From: Anaerolineae bacterium
GTDB taxonomy: Bacteria > Chloroflexota > Anaerolineae > Aggregatilineales > Phototrophicaceae
NCBI GenBank assembly: GCA_025454715.1
Contig: JALONY010000066.1
Coordinates: 1 to 12,300, forward strand
Length of the DNA: 12,300 nt
Reading direction: 5' to 3'
Positions 1 to 6,789 of the stretch are shown one piece after another; the first letter of the stretch is position 1, and each line of letters begins with the position of its first letter. The notes below the pieces were generated by a model. It did no database searches and had not been told where the DNA came from. It was given only the letters and a program-made list of their open reading frames with translations. Both the position numbers and the translations under genes were made by a program.

Positions 1-515
1 GGTGCTGGGGTGACGGGTTGTGCTGGTTGTGCGGGGGCTGGGGCGGTGGTCGTGACCGGTTGGGCGGGGGCGGTCGAGCCGATGCTGGCGTTGGCGAATG
101 GGTTGGCGGCAGGTTGAGCGGTGGTGGTCGGGGTGGTCGTGACCGGTTGCGCGGGGGCGGCAGGTTCTGGTGCTGGGGCGGCGGGCTGGACGGCTTGGCG
201 GGTGAGCTTGAAGGCCACGGTGCGGGTCGGGATGAAGCCGTAGCCGTAGGCGGTGCCGTCACCCTCGATTTCGATCAGGTCATCGCGGACGAAACCGGTG
301 CGCCCATCGAAAAACTTGACCTTGAACCAGTGGTAGGTCTTGCCGTCCTTGCCTTGCTTGTCGCTGTCGGGTTCGACGGCCTCGACCGTGCCGCGTGAGC
401 CCAGCGTGACCTTGAACAACAGCTCACGGTTGACCGATGCACCGGAGCGCACATTGACCTCACGGATGGCGGGAAAGTCGGGCAACCCGAGCACGGTAAC
501 CAAAAAATTGGTCAT
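1..515 (-). CDS. SH3-like domain protein with Pro/Ala/Thr-rich tail (partial, C-terminus beyond the left edge)
   Basis: The reading frame opens at ATG 515 on the minus strand and stays open to the window edge (171 codons visible, no stop). A purine-rich AGGGGG lies about 6 nt upstream of the start. Residues 1-85 look like a bacterial SH3 domain: an early VNVRSGAS segment and a later YHWFKVKFFDGRTGFVRDDL segment match the usual 'NVRSGPS ... WFKV...DGRTGWV...L' pattern. From about residue 105 the protein becomes low-complexity, rich in Pro, Ala, Gln and Thr, with repeated AQPVTTT units, as in an extended linker. No signal peptide or membrane segment is visible at the N-terminus. Such domains usually bind peptides or wall polymers; the effector domain, if any, would be past the window start. 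The domain call is fairly sure; the function is not known. Confidence 0.75.
   Translation of the reverse strand, partial: MTNFLVTVLGLPDFPAIREVNVRSGASVNRELLFKVTLGSRGTVEAVEPDSDKQGKDGKTYHWFKVKFFDGRTGFVRDDLIEIEGDGTAYGYGFIPTRTVAFKLTRQAVQPAAPAPEPAAPAQPVTTTPTTTAQPAANPFANASIGSTAPAQPVTTTAPAPAQPAQPVTPA
45..160. repeat. Imperfect tandem repeat coding the linker of the SH3 protein
   Basis: A 29-base unit beginning GGTGGTCGTGACCGGTTG occurs at 45-73 and again at 132-160, differing at one visible position. The offset is 87 bases, exactly 29 codons, so the reading frame is kept. A shorter degenerate relative (GGGTTGTGC type) lies at about 14-35. On the minus strand it codes AQPVTTT-type segments. The repeat could change copy number by slippage, altering linker length. 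Confidence 0.6.
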
Positions 516-640
516 GAGGAACCCCCTGTCTTTACGGATATGTGTCTTTAGCATACCCTAAAATGAAGCGCAAACACCGCTGAACCCGCACCTTCGTCGG
601 GCTGGGTGATTGTACCTTGTGCGCGTGGAGTGAGGCACGG

Positions 641-901
641 ATGGCGAGCAACCAGAAACGCATTTTCAACTATTTGATGGGACGGCTGGACGATTTGCTG
701 TGGCAAGAAGACGAGATTAGCAAGGCGGCCACCCTGCAAATCATCGCCGACTTCGGTGAGCTGAATGACCCCGATTTCTTGCCGGTCATTCAGTCGCTGT
801 TGGAAGACCGCGAGAAGCGGGCACGTTTGGACGCGGAGACGGTGAAGGCGTTGCAACAGGTGGGCAAGTTGCTGTTTACCGCGCACCGCCCGAAGCCATG
901 A
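641..901 (+). CDS. Small HEAT-like helical protein, 86 residues
   Basis: ATG 641 is preferred to an upstream TTG at 617 because GAGG at 632-635 gives a 5-nt spacing. The product has no signal peptide and no membrane segment. Residues about 18-70 read like one or two HEAT/Armadillo-type helical hairpins: an 'ATLQIIADFGELNDPDFLPV' helix-turn, 'IQSLLEDREKRARLD', then 'ETVKALQQVGKLL'. HEAT-like modules normally mediate protein contacts. It is transcribed divergently from the SH3 gene and lies 86 nt before ppgK, which seems to have its own promoter. The specific function is unknown. The reading frame has clear coding character; the HEAT label is a pattern resemblance. Confidence 0.65.
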   Translation: MASNQKRIFNYLMGRLDDLLWQEDEISKAATLQIIADFGELNDPDFLPVIQSLLEDREKRARLDAETVKALQQVGKLLFTAHRPKP

Positions 902-902
902 T

Positions 903-931
903 TGGGCAAAGCGGCGTAAGTGCGGCATAAT
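903..931 (+). promoter_or_regulatory. Candidate sigma70-type promoter for ppgK
   Basis: TGGGCA at 903-908 (4 of 6 to TTGACA) and CATAAT at 926-931 (5 of 6 to TATAAT) are separated by 17 bases. Transcription would start near 938 and give a leader of about 50 nt before the ppgK ATG. It begins directly after the stop of the preceding small gene. Confidence 0.4.
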
Positions 932-987
932 GGGCGCTCATGGAACCGATTGCGCGGCATGGTCAGCGATGAGGAGGACAGTGGGTC

Positions 988-1725
988 ATGGGTGAGGTTT
1001 TGGGCATCGACATCGGCGGTTCGGGCATTAAGGGCGCGGTGGTCGATACGGAGAGCGCGGCGCTGGTGAGCGAGCGGATGCGGGTGGACACCCCGCAACC
1101 GTCCACGCCCGAGGCGGTGGCGGGCGCGGTCAAGCAATTGGTCGAGATGTTGGGGTATTCGGGCGCGGTCGGGTGCACGTTTCCGGCCATCGTCAAGCGC
1201 GGGGTGATGCACAGCGCGGCCAACGTGGATAAATCGTGGATTGGGACGGACGGGCAGACCTTATTTCAAGAGACGGTCGGGATGCCGTTCGTGGTGCTCA
1301 ACGACGCGGACGCGGCGGGCGTGGCCGAGATGACGTTCGGGGCGGGCAAGGGGCGTAACGGCCTCGTGATTTTGCTCACGTTCGGGACGGGCATCGGCAG
1401 CGCGGTGTTTTTGGACGGCAAGCTGGTTCCCAATACCGAGTTTGGGCATTTGCACCTGAAGGGCAAAGAGGCCGAGGCGCGTGCCGCGGCGCGCATCAAG
1501 GACGAGAAAGACCTGACGTGGAGCCAGTGGGCTAAGCGGGTCAACGAATTCTTGATGCACCTCGAGTTCATCTTCTCGCCCGACCTGTTCATCTTCGGTG
1601 GGGGCGTGAGCAAGCGTCACGAGAAGTTCTTCCCGTTCTTCACGCTCAATACCGAGGTGGTGCCCGCGCAGTTCTTCAACGACTCGGGCATTATCGGGGC
1701 GGCGATGGCGGCGGCTGGGCGCTGA
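988..1725 (+). CDS. ppgK: Polyphosphate glucokinase (ROK family)
   Basis: This enzyme phosphorylates glucose to glucose-6-phosphate with inorganic polyphosphate (often also ATP) as donor, in the cytoplasm (EC 2.7.1.63). The 245-residue length is usual for the family. Visible motifs are the phosphate-1 loop GIDIGGSGIKG at residues 6-16, LNDADAAG with the likely catalytic Asp106, phosphate-2 FGTGIGSAVF from about residue 132, and EFGHLHLKGKEAE from Glu151. The CxCGxxGC zinc site of ROK repressors is absent, as expected for this subgroup. AGGAGG at 972-977 supports the ATG at 988 with a 10-nt spacing. The gene is probably monocistronic and converges on the flavin reductase gene. Glucose-6-phosphate would feed glycolysis; a link to F420 through a glucose-6-phosphate dehydrogenase is possible but unproven. 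Confidence 0.93.
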   Translation: MGEVLGIDIGGSGIKGAVVDTESAALVSERMRVDTPQPSTPEAVAGAVKQLVEMLGYSGAVGCTFPAIVKRGVMHSAANVDKSWIGTDGQTLFQETVGMPFVVLNDADAAGVAEMTFGAGKGRNGLVILLTFGTGIGSAVFLDGKLVPNTEFGHLHLKGKEAEARAAARIKDEKDLTWSQWAKRVNEFLMHLEFIFSPDLFIFGGGVSKRHEKFFPFFTLNTEVVPAQFFNDSGIIGAAMAAAGR

Positions 1726-1762
1726 GGCGTGGTGGTTGGCGGGTGGCGCTGGGTGGTTTTGG

Positions 1763-1797
1763 CCGCTGGGCGTCACTCGCTGAAGTGACCCCAGCGG
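1763..1797. terminator. Hairpin between convergent genes, candidate bidirectional terminator
   Basis: The left arm (1763-1777, CCGCTGGGCGTCACT) and right arm (1784-1797, AGTGACCCCAGCGG) form 14 base pairs with one bulged C at 1771 and a 6-base loop. It lies just past the ppgK stop and includes the stop codon and last codon of the minus-strand flavin reductase gene. Neither side carries a clear T-run, so it is not a textbook intrinsic terminator; it may act as an mRNA 3'-end stabiliser or support factor-assisted termination. The pairing is direct; the role is inferred. Confidence 0.5.
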
Positions 1798-2255
1798 CGG
1801 TTATAATAGAGGATGGGGTGGCCGTCGTTGGCACCTGCGTCGAGGATTTCGCCGATGAACACGGTGTGGTCACCGGCTTCGACGGCTTGGTGGACGCGGC
1901 AGTCCATCCACGCCAGCGCGTGCTCGAAAATGGGGCTGCCGGTCTGCCCGAGATGGTGGGGCACGGCGGCGAAGCGGTCGGTAATGTCGGGCATTTGGCC
2001 GGCGAACAAGCGCCCGAGGTCGGTTTGCTGGTCGGACAAGATGTGGACGCCGAACACGCCCGAGGCGAGGATGTGCTGGTGCAGGTTGGCGCGGTGAGCC
2101 ACGCAGACGAGGATGAGTGGCGGGGTCATGCTGACGCTGGAGAACGAGCTGGCGGTCATGCCGTAAGGTTGGCCGTCGTGGGTGGTGGTGACGACCGTGA
2201 CGCCGGACGCCCACTGCGCGAGGGTGTTGCGAAACAGTGCGGTGTCGATGGGCAT
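1773..2255 (-). CDS. Flavin reductase-like FMN-binding split-barrel protein, 160 residues
   Basis: Members of this family bind FMN or FAD and often reduce free flavin with NAD(P)H for a partner oxygenase. ATG 2255 was chosen because AAGAGG lies 5 nt upstream, a good promoter lies just before it, and the homologous region begins at once (FRNTLAQWASGVTVVTT, residues 8-24). The GMTASSFSSVSMTPPL segment at residues 32-47 is the hallmark flavin-phosphate loop. HDGQPY before it and YNRRWGHF at the C-terminus also fit. The length is normal. No dedicated monooxygenase is adjacent. In an F420-making organism a split-barrel protein might bind F420 instead, but this sequence looks like the flavin reductase branch. 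It is transcribed divergently from the sensor kinase and converges on ppgK. Confidence 0.87.
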   Translation of the reverse strand: MPIDTALFRNTLAQWASGVTVVTTTHDGQPYGMTASSFSSVSMTPPLILVCVAHRANLHQHILASGVFGVHILSDQQTDLGRLFAGQMPDITDRFAAVPHHLGQTGSPIFEHALAWMDCRVHQAVEAGDHTVFIGEILDAGANDGHPILYYNRRWGHFSE

Positions 2256-2260
2256 GAGAA

Positions 2261-2266
2261 CCTCTT
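2261..2266 (-). promoter_or_regulatory. Ribosome binding site that fixes the flavin reductase start
   Basis: On the minus strand this reads AAGAGG, 5 nt before ATG 2255. The open frame extends back to 2414 into the kinase gene, but the extension lacks family similarity, so this site decides the start. Confidence 0.6.
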
Positions 2267-2291
2267 TTGTGGGGCGATGAATCATGATCCG

Positions 2292-2320
2292 ATGATACCG
2301 TGGGCAAGGCATGACGGCAA
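2292..2320 (-). promoter_or_regulatory. Sigma70-type promoter for the flavin reductase gene
   Basis: On the minus strand TTGCCG (plus positions 2315-2320; 4 of 6) and TATCAT (2292-2297; 5 of 6) are separated by exactly 17 bases. Transcription would start near 2284, giving a leader of about 29 nt. The region is shared with the divergent kinase gene. The perfect palindrome ATCATGAT at 2281-2288 lies at the start point and could be an operator. Confidence 0.5.
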
Positions 2321-2321
2321 C

Positions 2322-2336
2322 CCGATGGTCTATCGG
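2322..2336. repeat. Short inverted repeat upstream of the sensor kinase
   Basis: CCGAT (2322-2326) and ATCGG (2332-2336) flank a 5-base loop, 7 nt before the AGGAGG of the kinase gene. It may be an operator or a weak leader hairpin near the ribosome site. At this length a chance occurrence cannot be excluded. Confidence 0.25.
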
Positions 2337-2356
2337 TGGGGTGAGGAGGGCGGCAG

Positions 2357-4078
2357 ATGAAGGGCATGGGTATCGGGCGGTTTCAGCAAGTGATGTCGCC
2401 GGATGATGCGCCATGGGTGAACCGGCACAGCGTGCAGATTGCGGCGTTGTTGGTGGTGGTTCTGGCCGTCGCGTTGATGATCATCCAAGTTTTCTTTTTT
2501 CAATTGGCGTCTTTTCGGATTGGGATTTTGTTGTTTTTGGGCGGGATGGGCGGCTTGGCCTACCTGCTGGCGCAGTACCGCGTGGTGCGGGTGGCCAATG
2601 CGGTGTTGCTGTTCGGCCTGATGACGGCGTTTTTGTTGGCGTCGGCGGCGGGGGCTGGGGTGATGGACTTCGCCTATCAGGGGGCGTTGGCGGCGGTGGT
2701 GTATGCGTCGTATGCGTACTCGTTTCGGGCGGGGGTGTTGGTGGCGCTCATCAGCTCGGCGTCGGGGTTGTGGATGACGCTCTCGCGCAGTGGGGATGCC
2801 GCGCTGAGCTTCGGCTATCTCGACACCCTCCAACGTTGGGTGTCGGACTCGATCGTGTTTTTCGTCGGGGCGTCCATTTTCGGCATGGTGATGTTGAGCA
2901 TCAGCCGGACTCAGCGCGATGCGGCGGCGGTGCGGCGGCAACTGGAGCGCACCAACCGCGAGCTGGCGGGTGAGATACGCCAGCGGCGGCGGGCTGAGAC
3001 CGATTTGCGGTCATTGGTGGCGCATTTGCCGGCCTTGTTGTGCCGTGTGGACGGGCAGGGGCGGGTGGTCTATGCCGACGGGCGGGGGCTGGCGCGCTTA
3101 CACCTGACGGCGGGGCAGTTGGTCGGCAAGACGTTGGACGAGATGTTTCAGGGGGTGCTGGGCGGCAAGACGTTTGCCGAGGCGATGGCCGAGGGGCAAA
3201 ACATCCGCTTCAGCTATTTGGGCGTGTCGCTGGAGGGCTTCTTCACGCCGGTGGACGAGGGGCTGGGCGAGGGCGAGGCCGAGCGCGTCGCTTTGTTCAT
3301 CGACGTGACCGAGCAAGCCTTGATGCTGTCGAAGATGTCGGGCTATGCGGGAGACCTCGAACGGTCGAACGCCGAGCTGGAGCAGTTCGCCTATGTGGCC
3401 TCTCATGACTTGAAGGAGCCGATACGCAGTGTGTCGGGCTTCTTGAACCTCGCGCTACGGCAGGGCGATAAAGACCTCGACCCGTTGGTGCTGGATTGCA
3501 TCGTGCAGGCGCGGGACGCGGCGGGGCGGATGCAGACGCTGGTGACCGACCTGTTGGCGTATGCGCGGGTGGGGCGGCAGAAGCGTGAGCCGCAAGAGGT
3601 GGATGCCAACGGGCTGATGCTGTTGGTGAACCGCGATTTGCGCGGGGCGTTGGAGCAGGCGGGCGCGGAACTGACGTGGGGGGAATTGCCGCGGGTGGTG
3701 GCCGACCCGACCCAACTGCTTCAGGTGTTGCAGAACCTCGTCAATAACGCGGTCAAGTTTCAGGATATGGCGCGGGTGCCGCGGGTGCAGGTGACGGCCA
3801 AGCGGATGGCGGGGGGGTGGCGCTTCGAGGTCAAGGACAACGGCATCGGCATCGCGGTCGAGAACCAGCGGCGTATCTTTCAGATTTTTCAGCGGTTGCA
3901 CACCCGCGAGGAATACCCGGGGACGGGTATCGGTCTGGCGCTCTGCCGCCGAATCGTTGAAAATTGGGGTGGGCGTTTGGGGGTCGAGTCGGTGGTGGGT
4001 GAGGGGTCGAGCTTTTGGTTCACCATCCCGACCGACGATACCTCGCCGACGCAGCCGATACGAAAAGGGAGCGCATGA
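2357..4078 (+). CDS. Membrane-bound PAS sensor histidine kinase, 573 residues
   Basis: This protein autophosphorylates on a histidine in response to a signal and passes the phosphate to a receiver domain. Residues about 27-185 hold six hydrophobic segments (near 27-48, 52-70, 77-96, 102-118, 124-140 and 165-183), an integral-membrane sensor of no named type I can assign. A short coiled stretch (RQLERTNRELAGEIRQRRR) leads to a PAS-like domain (about 215-325) and then the HisKA region. The H-box is ASHDLKEP with His350, the form common in phytochrome-like kinases. The N-box QNLVNNAVKF (Asn464), DNGIGI (494-499), FQIFQRLH and GTGIGLALC (from 522) complete an intact ATPase domain. AGGAGG at 2344-2349 sits 7 nt before the ATG. 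The stop overlaps the next kinase by ATGA, so the pair is probably co-translated. Confidence 0.93.
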   Translation: MKGMGIGRFQQVMSPDDAPWVNRHSVQIAALLVVVLAVALMIIQVFFFQLASFRIGILLFLGGMGGLAYLLAQYRVVRVANAVLLFGLMTAFLLASAAGAGVMDFAYQGALAAVVYASYAYSFRAGVLVALISSASGLWMTLSRSGDAALSFGYLDTLQRWVSDSIVFFVGASIFGMVMLSISRTQRDAAAVRRQLERTNRELAGEIRQRRRAETDLRSLVAHLPALLCRVDGQGRVVYADGRGLARLHLTAGQLVGKTLDEMFQGVLGGKTFAEAMAEGQNIRFSYLGVSLEGFFTPVDEGLGEGEAERVALFIDVTEQALMLSKMSGYAGDLERSNAELEQFAYVASHDLKEPIRSVSGFLNLALRQGDKDLDPLVLDCIVQARDAAGRMQTLVTDLLAYARVGRQKREPQEVDANGLMLLVNRDLRGALEQAGAELTWGELPRVVADPTQLLQVLQNLVNNAVKFQDMARVPRVQVTAKRMAGGWRFEVKDNGIGIAVENQRRIFQIFQRLHTREEYPGTGIGLALCRRIVENWGGRLGVESVVGEGSSFWFTIPTDDTSPTQPIRKGSA

Positions 4079-5520
4079 GCATGGGGCGAAACATTCGGCT
4101 GTTGTTGGTCGAGGATATGGCGGCTGACGCGCTGTTGTTGCGCGCCGAGCTGATGCAGACCAGCTTGCGCTTCGAGATTGACCACGTGCAGCGGGTGGCG
4201 CACGCCGTCGAGCGGTTGTTGGTGGGCGGGCAATACGATGTGGTGTTGCTGGATTTGTCGTTGCCCGACTCGCGGGGGCTGGACACGTTGCGGCGCGTGC
4301 GCGAGGTAGACCCGCATGTGCCGGTGGTGATTTTGTCGGGGTATGAGGACGCGCAAATCGGGCTAGAGGCCGTCAAGAACGGGGCGCAGGATTACCTGAT
4401 GAAAGGGCGCGCCGACGCGGCGCTGTTGGAGCGGGCGTTGCAATATGCGATGGAGCGCGCCGCCAGCATCGCTGAGCTGACCGAGAGCCGCCGCCGCTAT
4501 CACGAGTTGTTCGATGCCACGCTCGAGGCGATTTTCGTGCATGTCGATGGGGACATCGTGGATGTCAACCGCTCGTGCGAGGTGATGTTCGGGTGTGAGC
4601 GTGCGGCGTTGGTGGGCGAGGAGCTAAAGCGGTTCGTGATATTGGAGGCTCCGCTGATGTACGATTCTGCGGGCGGCGGGCAGATTCAGCAGGGGTCGGC
4701 GCGGCGTGCCGACGGCACGATTTTCCCGATTGAGGTGGGCAGCACCCAAATCGTGCTCGACCGGCAGGCGGCGGTACTGACGACCATCCGCGACGTGAGC
4801 GAGCGCTTGCGCGCCGAGCAACACGCCCTCCAATTGACGTTGGCGCGTGAGCGGGTGGAGATGTTGCGCGAGTTTTTGCACGCGGCCTCGCACGATTTGC
4901 GGACGCCGGTGACGACGCTCTTGACCGGCATGTACCTCATCCAGCGCAACCTGACCGACCTGAACCAATGGGCCAAGCGCTTGCAGCAAATCGTCGAGGA
5001 TTTGCTGGACATGGAGCGGCTGGAGCGGCTGGATTTCTTGATGGCGCGCACCGATGTCAACTTCGTGGCCAAGAGCGTGGTCGAGCGGTTTCGGGCGGCG
5101 GCCTCGGAGCGGCGGGTGTGGCTGACGTGCGATGTGGCGCAGGTCGATTTGGTGGTTCCTGCCGACGCGGTGGAGCTGGGCAACGCGGCGGCGGCGTTGG
5201 TCGATAACGCGGTGCGCTATACCCCTGCGGGGGGGTACGTGATGGTGGCGACGCGCCAAGAGCACGCGATGGCGGTCTTGGAGGTGCGCGATACCGGCAG
5301 CGGCATCGACCCAGAGCATTTGCCGTACATTTTCGATCGGTTTTATCGGGTCGATCCGGCGCGCTCGACGCAGGCGGGGATGGGGCTGGGGCTGGCGAAG
5401 GTAAAATTGATCGTGGAGGCGCACCGCGGGCGGGTGGAAGTGGAAAGCCGCGTGGGGGAAGGCAGTACTTTCCGCTTGGTTTTGCCGATGCAGGCGATGG
5501 TGGGTGAGGGAGTCTCGTAA
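4075..5520 (+). CDS. Hybrid response regulator-histidine kinase (REC-PAS-HisKA-HATPase), 481 residues
   Basis: The N-terminal receiver domain (residues 5-125) has the acidic pair Glu13-Asp14, phospho-acceptor Asp60 in VVLLDLSLPD, Ser88 and Lys110. A PAS domain follows (about 138-245), then a kinase core: H-box ASHDLRTP with His273, N-box LVDNAVRYTP with Asn378, DTGSGID from Asp406, FDRFYRVD, and GMGLGLAKV. No membrane segment and no DNA-binding or other output domain is visible. ATG 4075 overlaps the upstream stop (ATGA), with AGGGAG shortly before it; ATG 4081 is an alternative, while an open extension to 4015 lies inside the upstream kinase. The natural reading is that the membrane kinase phosphorylates this receiver, which tunes the second kinase. 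The downstream regulator must be encoded elsewhere. Confidence 0.92.
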   Translation: MSMGRNIRLLLVEDMAADALLLRAELMQTSLRFEIDHVQRVAHAVERLLVGGQYDVVLLDLSLPDSRGLDTLRRVREVDPHVPVVILSGYEDAQIGLEAVKNGAQDYLMKGRADAALLERALQYAMERAASIAELTESRRRYHELFDATLEAIFVHVDGDIVDVNRSCEVMFGCERAALVGEELKRFVILEAPLMYDSAGGGQIQQGSARRADGTIFPIEVGSTQIVLDRQAAVLTTIRDVSERLRAEQHALQLTLARERVEMLREFLHAASHDLRTPVTTLLTGMYLIQRNLTDLNQWAKRLQQIVEDLLDMERLERLDFLMARTDVNFVAKSVVERFRAAASERRVWLTCDVAQVDLVVPADAVELGNAAAALVDNAVRYTPAGGYVMVATRQEHAMAVLEVRDTGSGIDPEHLPYIFDRFYRVDPARSTQAGMGLGLAKVKLIVEAHRGRVEVESRVGEGSTFRLVLPMQAMVGEGVS

Positions 5521-5535
5521 CCTGTGTGTATGTCT

Positions 5536-5559
5536 AGTGTCTGGATAGAACAGACCACT
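5536..5559 (+). terminator. Possible weak terminator hairpin after the kinase pair
   Basis: AGTGTCTG (5536-5543) pairs with CAGACCACT (5551-5559), giving 8 base pairs with one bulge and a 7-base loop. A short TTTT occurs 10 nt further on at 5569-5572, within a second small stem (CGAC 5563-5566 with GTCG 5577-5580). It is not a strong intrinsic terminator, but it is the only structure between the kinase gene and the glycosyltransferase gene. Confidence 0.3.
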
Positions 5560-5599
5560 TATCGACCCTTTTCGGTGTCGTGTTGCTGAAGGAACCTCG

Positions 5600-6562
5600 A
5601 TGAACCTCGTGAGACCCACTTATTCAATCGTTGCGCCGGTTTATAACGAGCAAGGCAACATCCCGCGCCTGTATGCCGAAATCAAGCGGGTGATGGACAC
5701 GACGGGCGAGCCGTGGGAGCTGGTCTTGGTCAACGATGGCAGCCGCGATGATTCGTTGCGCGAGATGCGCGAGGCGGCGGCGCAAGACCCACGGGTGAAA
5801 ATCGTGAATTTTGCGCGCAATTTTGGGCACCAAATCGCGGTGACGGCAGGCATCGATTATGCCGATGGGCGGGCGGTGGTGCTGATTGACGCCGACTTGC
5901 AAGACCCGCCTGAGGTCATCCTCGAGATGGCCGAGCGGTGGAAGGCCGGTTATGAGGTCGTCTACGCGGTGCGCGCCGAGCGCAAGGGCGAGACGTGGTT
6001 CAAGCAGATGACGGCGAAATTGTTTTACCGCGTGATTTACCGCATTACCGATGTGAGCATCCCGCTGGATACGGGCGACTTTCGGCTGATGGACGAGAAG
6101 GTTGTGAAGGTGCTGCGGACGATGCGCGAGCACAACCGCTTCATCCGCGGGATGACGAGCTGGGTGGGGTTCAAGCAGACCGGTGTGAATTATGTGCGCG
6201 AGGCGCGCACGATTGGTGAGACCAAGTACCCGTTGCGGAAGATGATCCGCTTTGCGTGGGACGCGGTGACGGGCTTCAGCTATTTTCCGCTGCAAATCAT
6301 GATTTACGTCAGTTTCGTGCTGGGCGTATTGGCGGTGCTGGCGATTCCGATATTTGCGTTGTTGCGGTTGGTGTATGGCCCCGACTTCTTCGGCGGGCAG
6401 GCCACGACCATCGTGTTGTTGCTGATGTTGGGGAGCTTCCAATTGTTCTTCTTGTTCGTGCTGGGGCAATATGTGGCGCGCACCTATGACGAGGCGCGGG
6501 GCAGGCCGTTGTACGTGGTGGCCTCGACCGAGAACCTCGACCGGCCAGAGGGGGCGGCATGA
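5600..6562 (+). CDS. Family 2 glycosyltransferase, polyprenol-phosphate sugar synthase type (GtrB/DPM1-like), 320 residues
   Basis: This family transfers a sugar from a nucleotide donor to polyprenyl phosphate on the cytoplasmic face, supplying lipid-linked sugars to GT-C enzymes. The GT-A fold covers residues 8-215: SIVAPVYNEQGNIP at the start, LVNDGSRDDS, the metal-binding DADLQDPP (Asp97 and Asp99) and LDTGDFRLMD. Two C-terminal membrane helices (about 228-255 and 270-292) match GtrB and ArnC. AAGGAA at 5589-5594 is 5 nt before the ATG. The length is typical. Its stop overlaps the next small gene by ATGA. The sugar and the acceptor chain cannot be read from the sequence. The GT-C gene at the right end of the window is a possible user of its product. 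Confidence 0.9.
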   Translation: MNLVRPTYSIVAPVYNEQGNIPRLYAEIKRVMDTTGEPWELVLVNDGSRDDSLREMREAAAQDPRVKIVNFARNFGHQIAVTAGIDYADGRAVVLIDADLQDPPEVILEMAERWKAGYEVVYAVRAERKGETWFKQMTAKLFYRVIYRITDVSIPLDTGDFRLMDEKVVKVLRTMREHNRFIRGMTSWVGFKQTGVNYVREARTIGETKYPLRKMIRFAWDAVTGFSYFPLQIMIYVSFVLGVLAVLAIPIFALLRLVYGPDFFGGQATTIVLLLMLGSFQLFFLFVLGQYVARTYDEARGRPLYVVASTENLDRPEGAA

Positions 6563-6789
6563 GCGACGCGGATTTGAGCGCCGACCTCGCACGGTATCAA
6601 GCGTTGGTGGCGGCCTACGAGGCCATCGACGAGCGAATCGACGCATTTTTGGCCTCGCGGGGCATCAGCCTCGACAAGATGAGCGATGCCGACAAGCTGC
6701 ATTACCGCGAGATGTGCCGCGAGCGCGACGACGTGCACAACGAGATGCGGGCGCTGGAGCAGATGTTGTTTGGGGATGACGCCGGATGA
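6559..6789 (+). CDS. Small acidic helical protein of unknown function, 76 residues
   Basis: I do not recognise a family. The product is almost wholly helical by composition, rich in Asp, Glu, Ala and Leu, with alternating charged and hydrophobic positions suggesting a two-helix coiled coil: about residues 5-32, then a break at GIS, then 40-70. It has no signal peptide, membrane segment or cysteine pair (one Cys only). ATG 6559 overlaps the GT2 stop (ATGA) and AGAGGGGG at 6547-6554 gives a short spacing. Its own stop overlaps the next start in the same way. Tight coupling on both sides supports a real gene and suggests co-production with the glycosyltransferase. Confidence 0.7.
   Translation: MSDADLSADLARYQALVAAYEAIDERIDAFLASRGISLDKMSDADKLHYREMCRERDDVHNEMRALEQMLFGDDAG

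Noticed and set aside
18..398. Plus-strand open frame at the left edge (126 codons)
   Set aside because: It is Gly/Arg-rich low-complexity translation opposite the SH3 gene and has no domain.
516..640. Divergent promoters between the SH3 gene and the HEAT-like gene
   Set aside because: TATGCT (minus, 550-555) and TACAAT (minus, 609-614) look like -10 boxes, but no acceptable -35 lies at 16-18 bases from either, and no convincing + strand promoter was found.
1802..1807. Perfect TATAAT on the + strand inside the flavin reductase gene
   Set aside because: It comes from the codons for Tyr-Tyr-Asn on the minus strand, lacks a good -35, and would drive only antisense transcription.
2256..2414. 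Upstream extension of the flavin reductase frame on the minus strand
   Set aside because: It would run into the kinase gene and through the promoter, and adds 53 residues with no family similarity.
4624..5619. Minus-strand open frame (331 codons) opposite the hybrid kinase
   Set aside because: It is a shadow of the kinase gene, whose H, N and G boxes are intact on the + strand.
5624..6646. Minus-strand open frame (340 codons) opposite the GT2 gene
   Set aside because: The + strand frame has all GT2 motifs and membrane helices; the antisense product has only biased composition.
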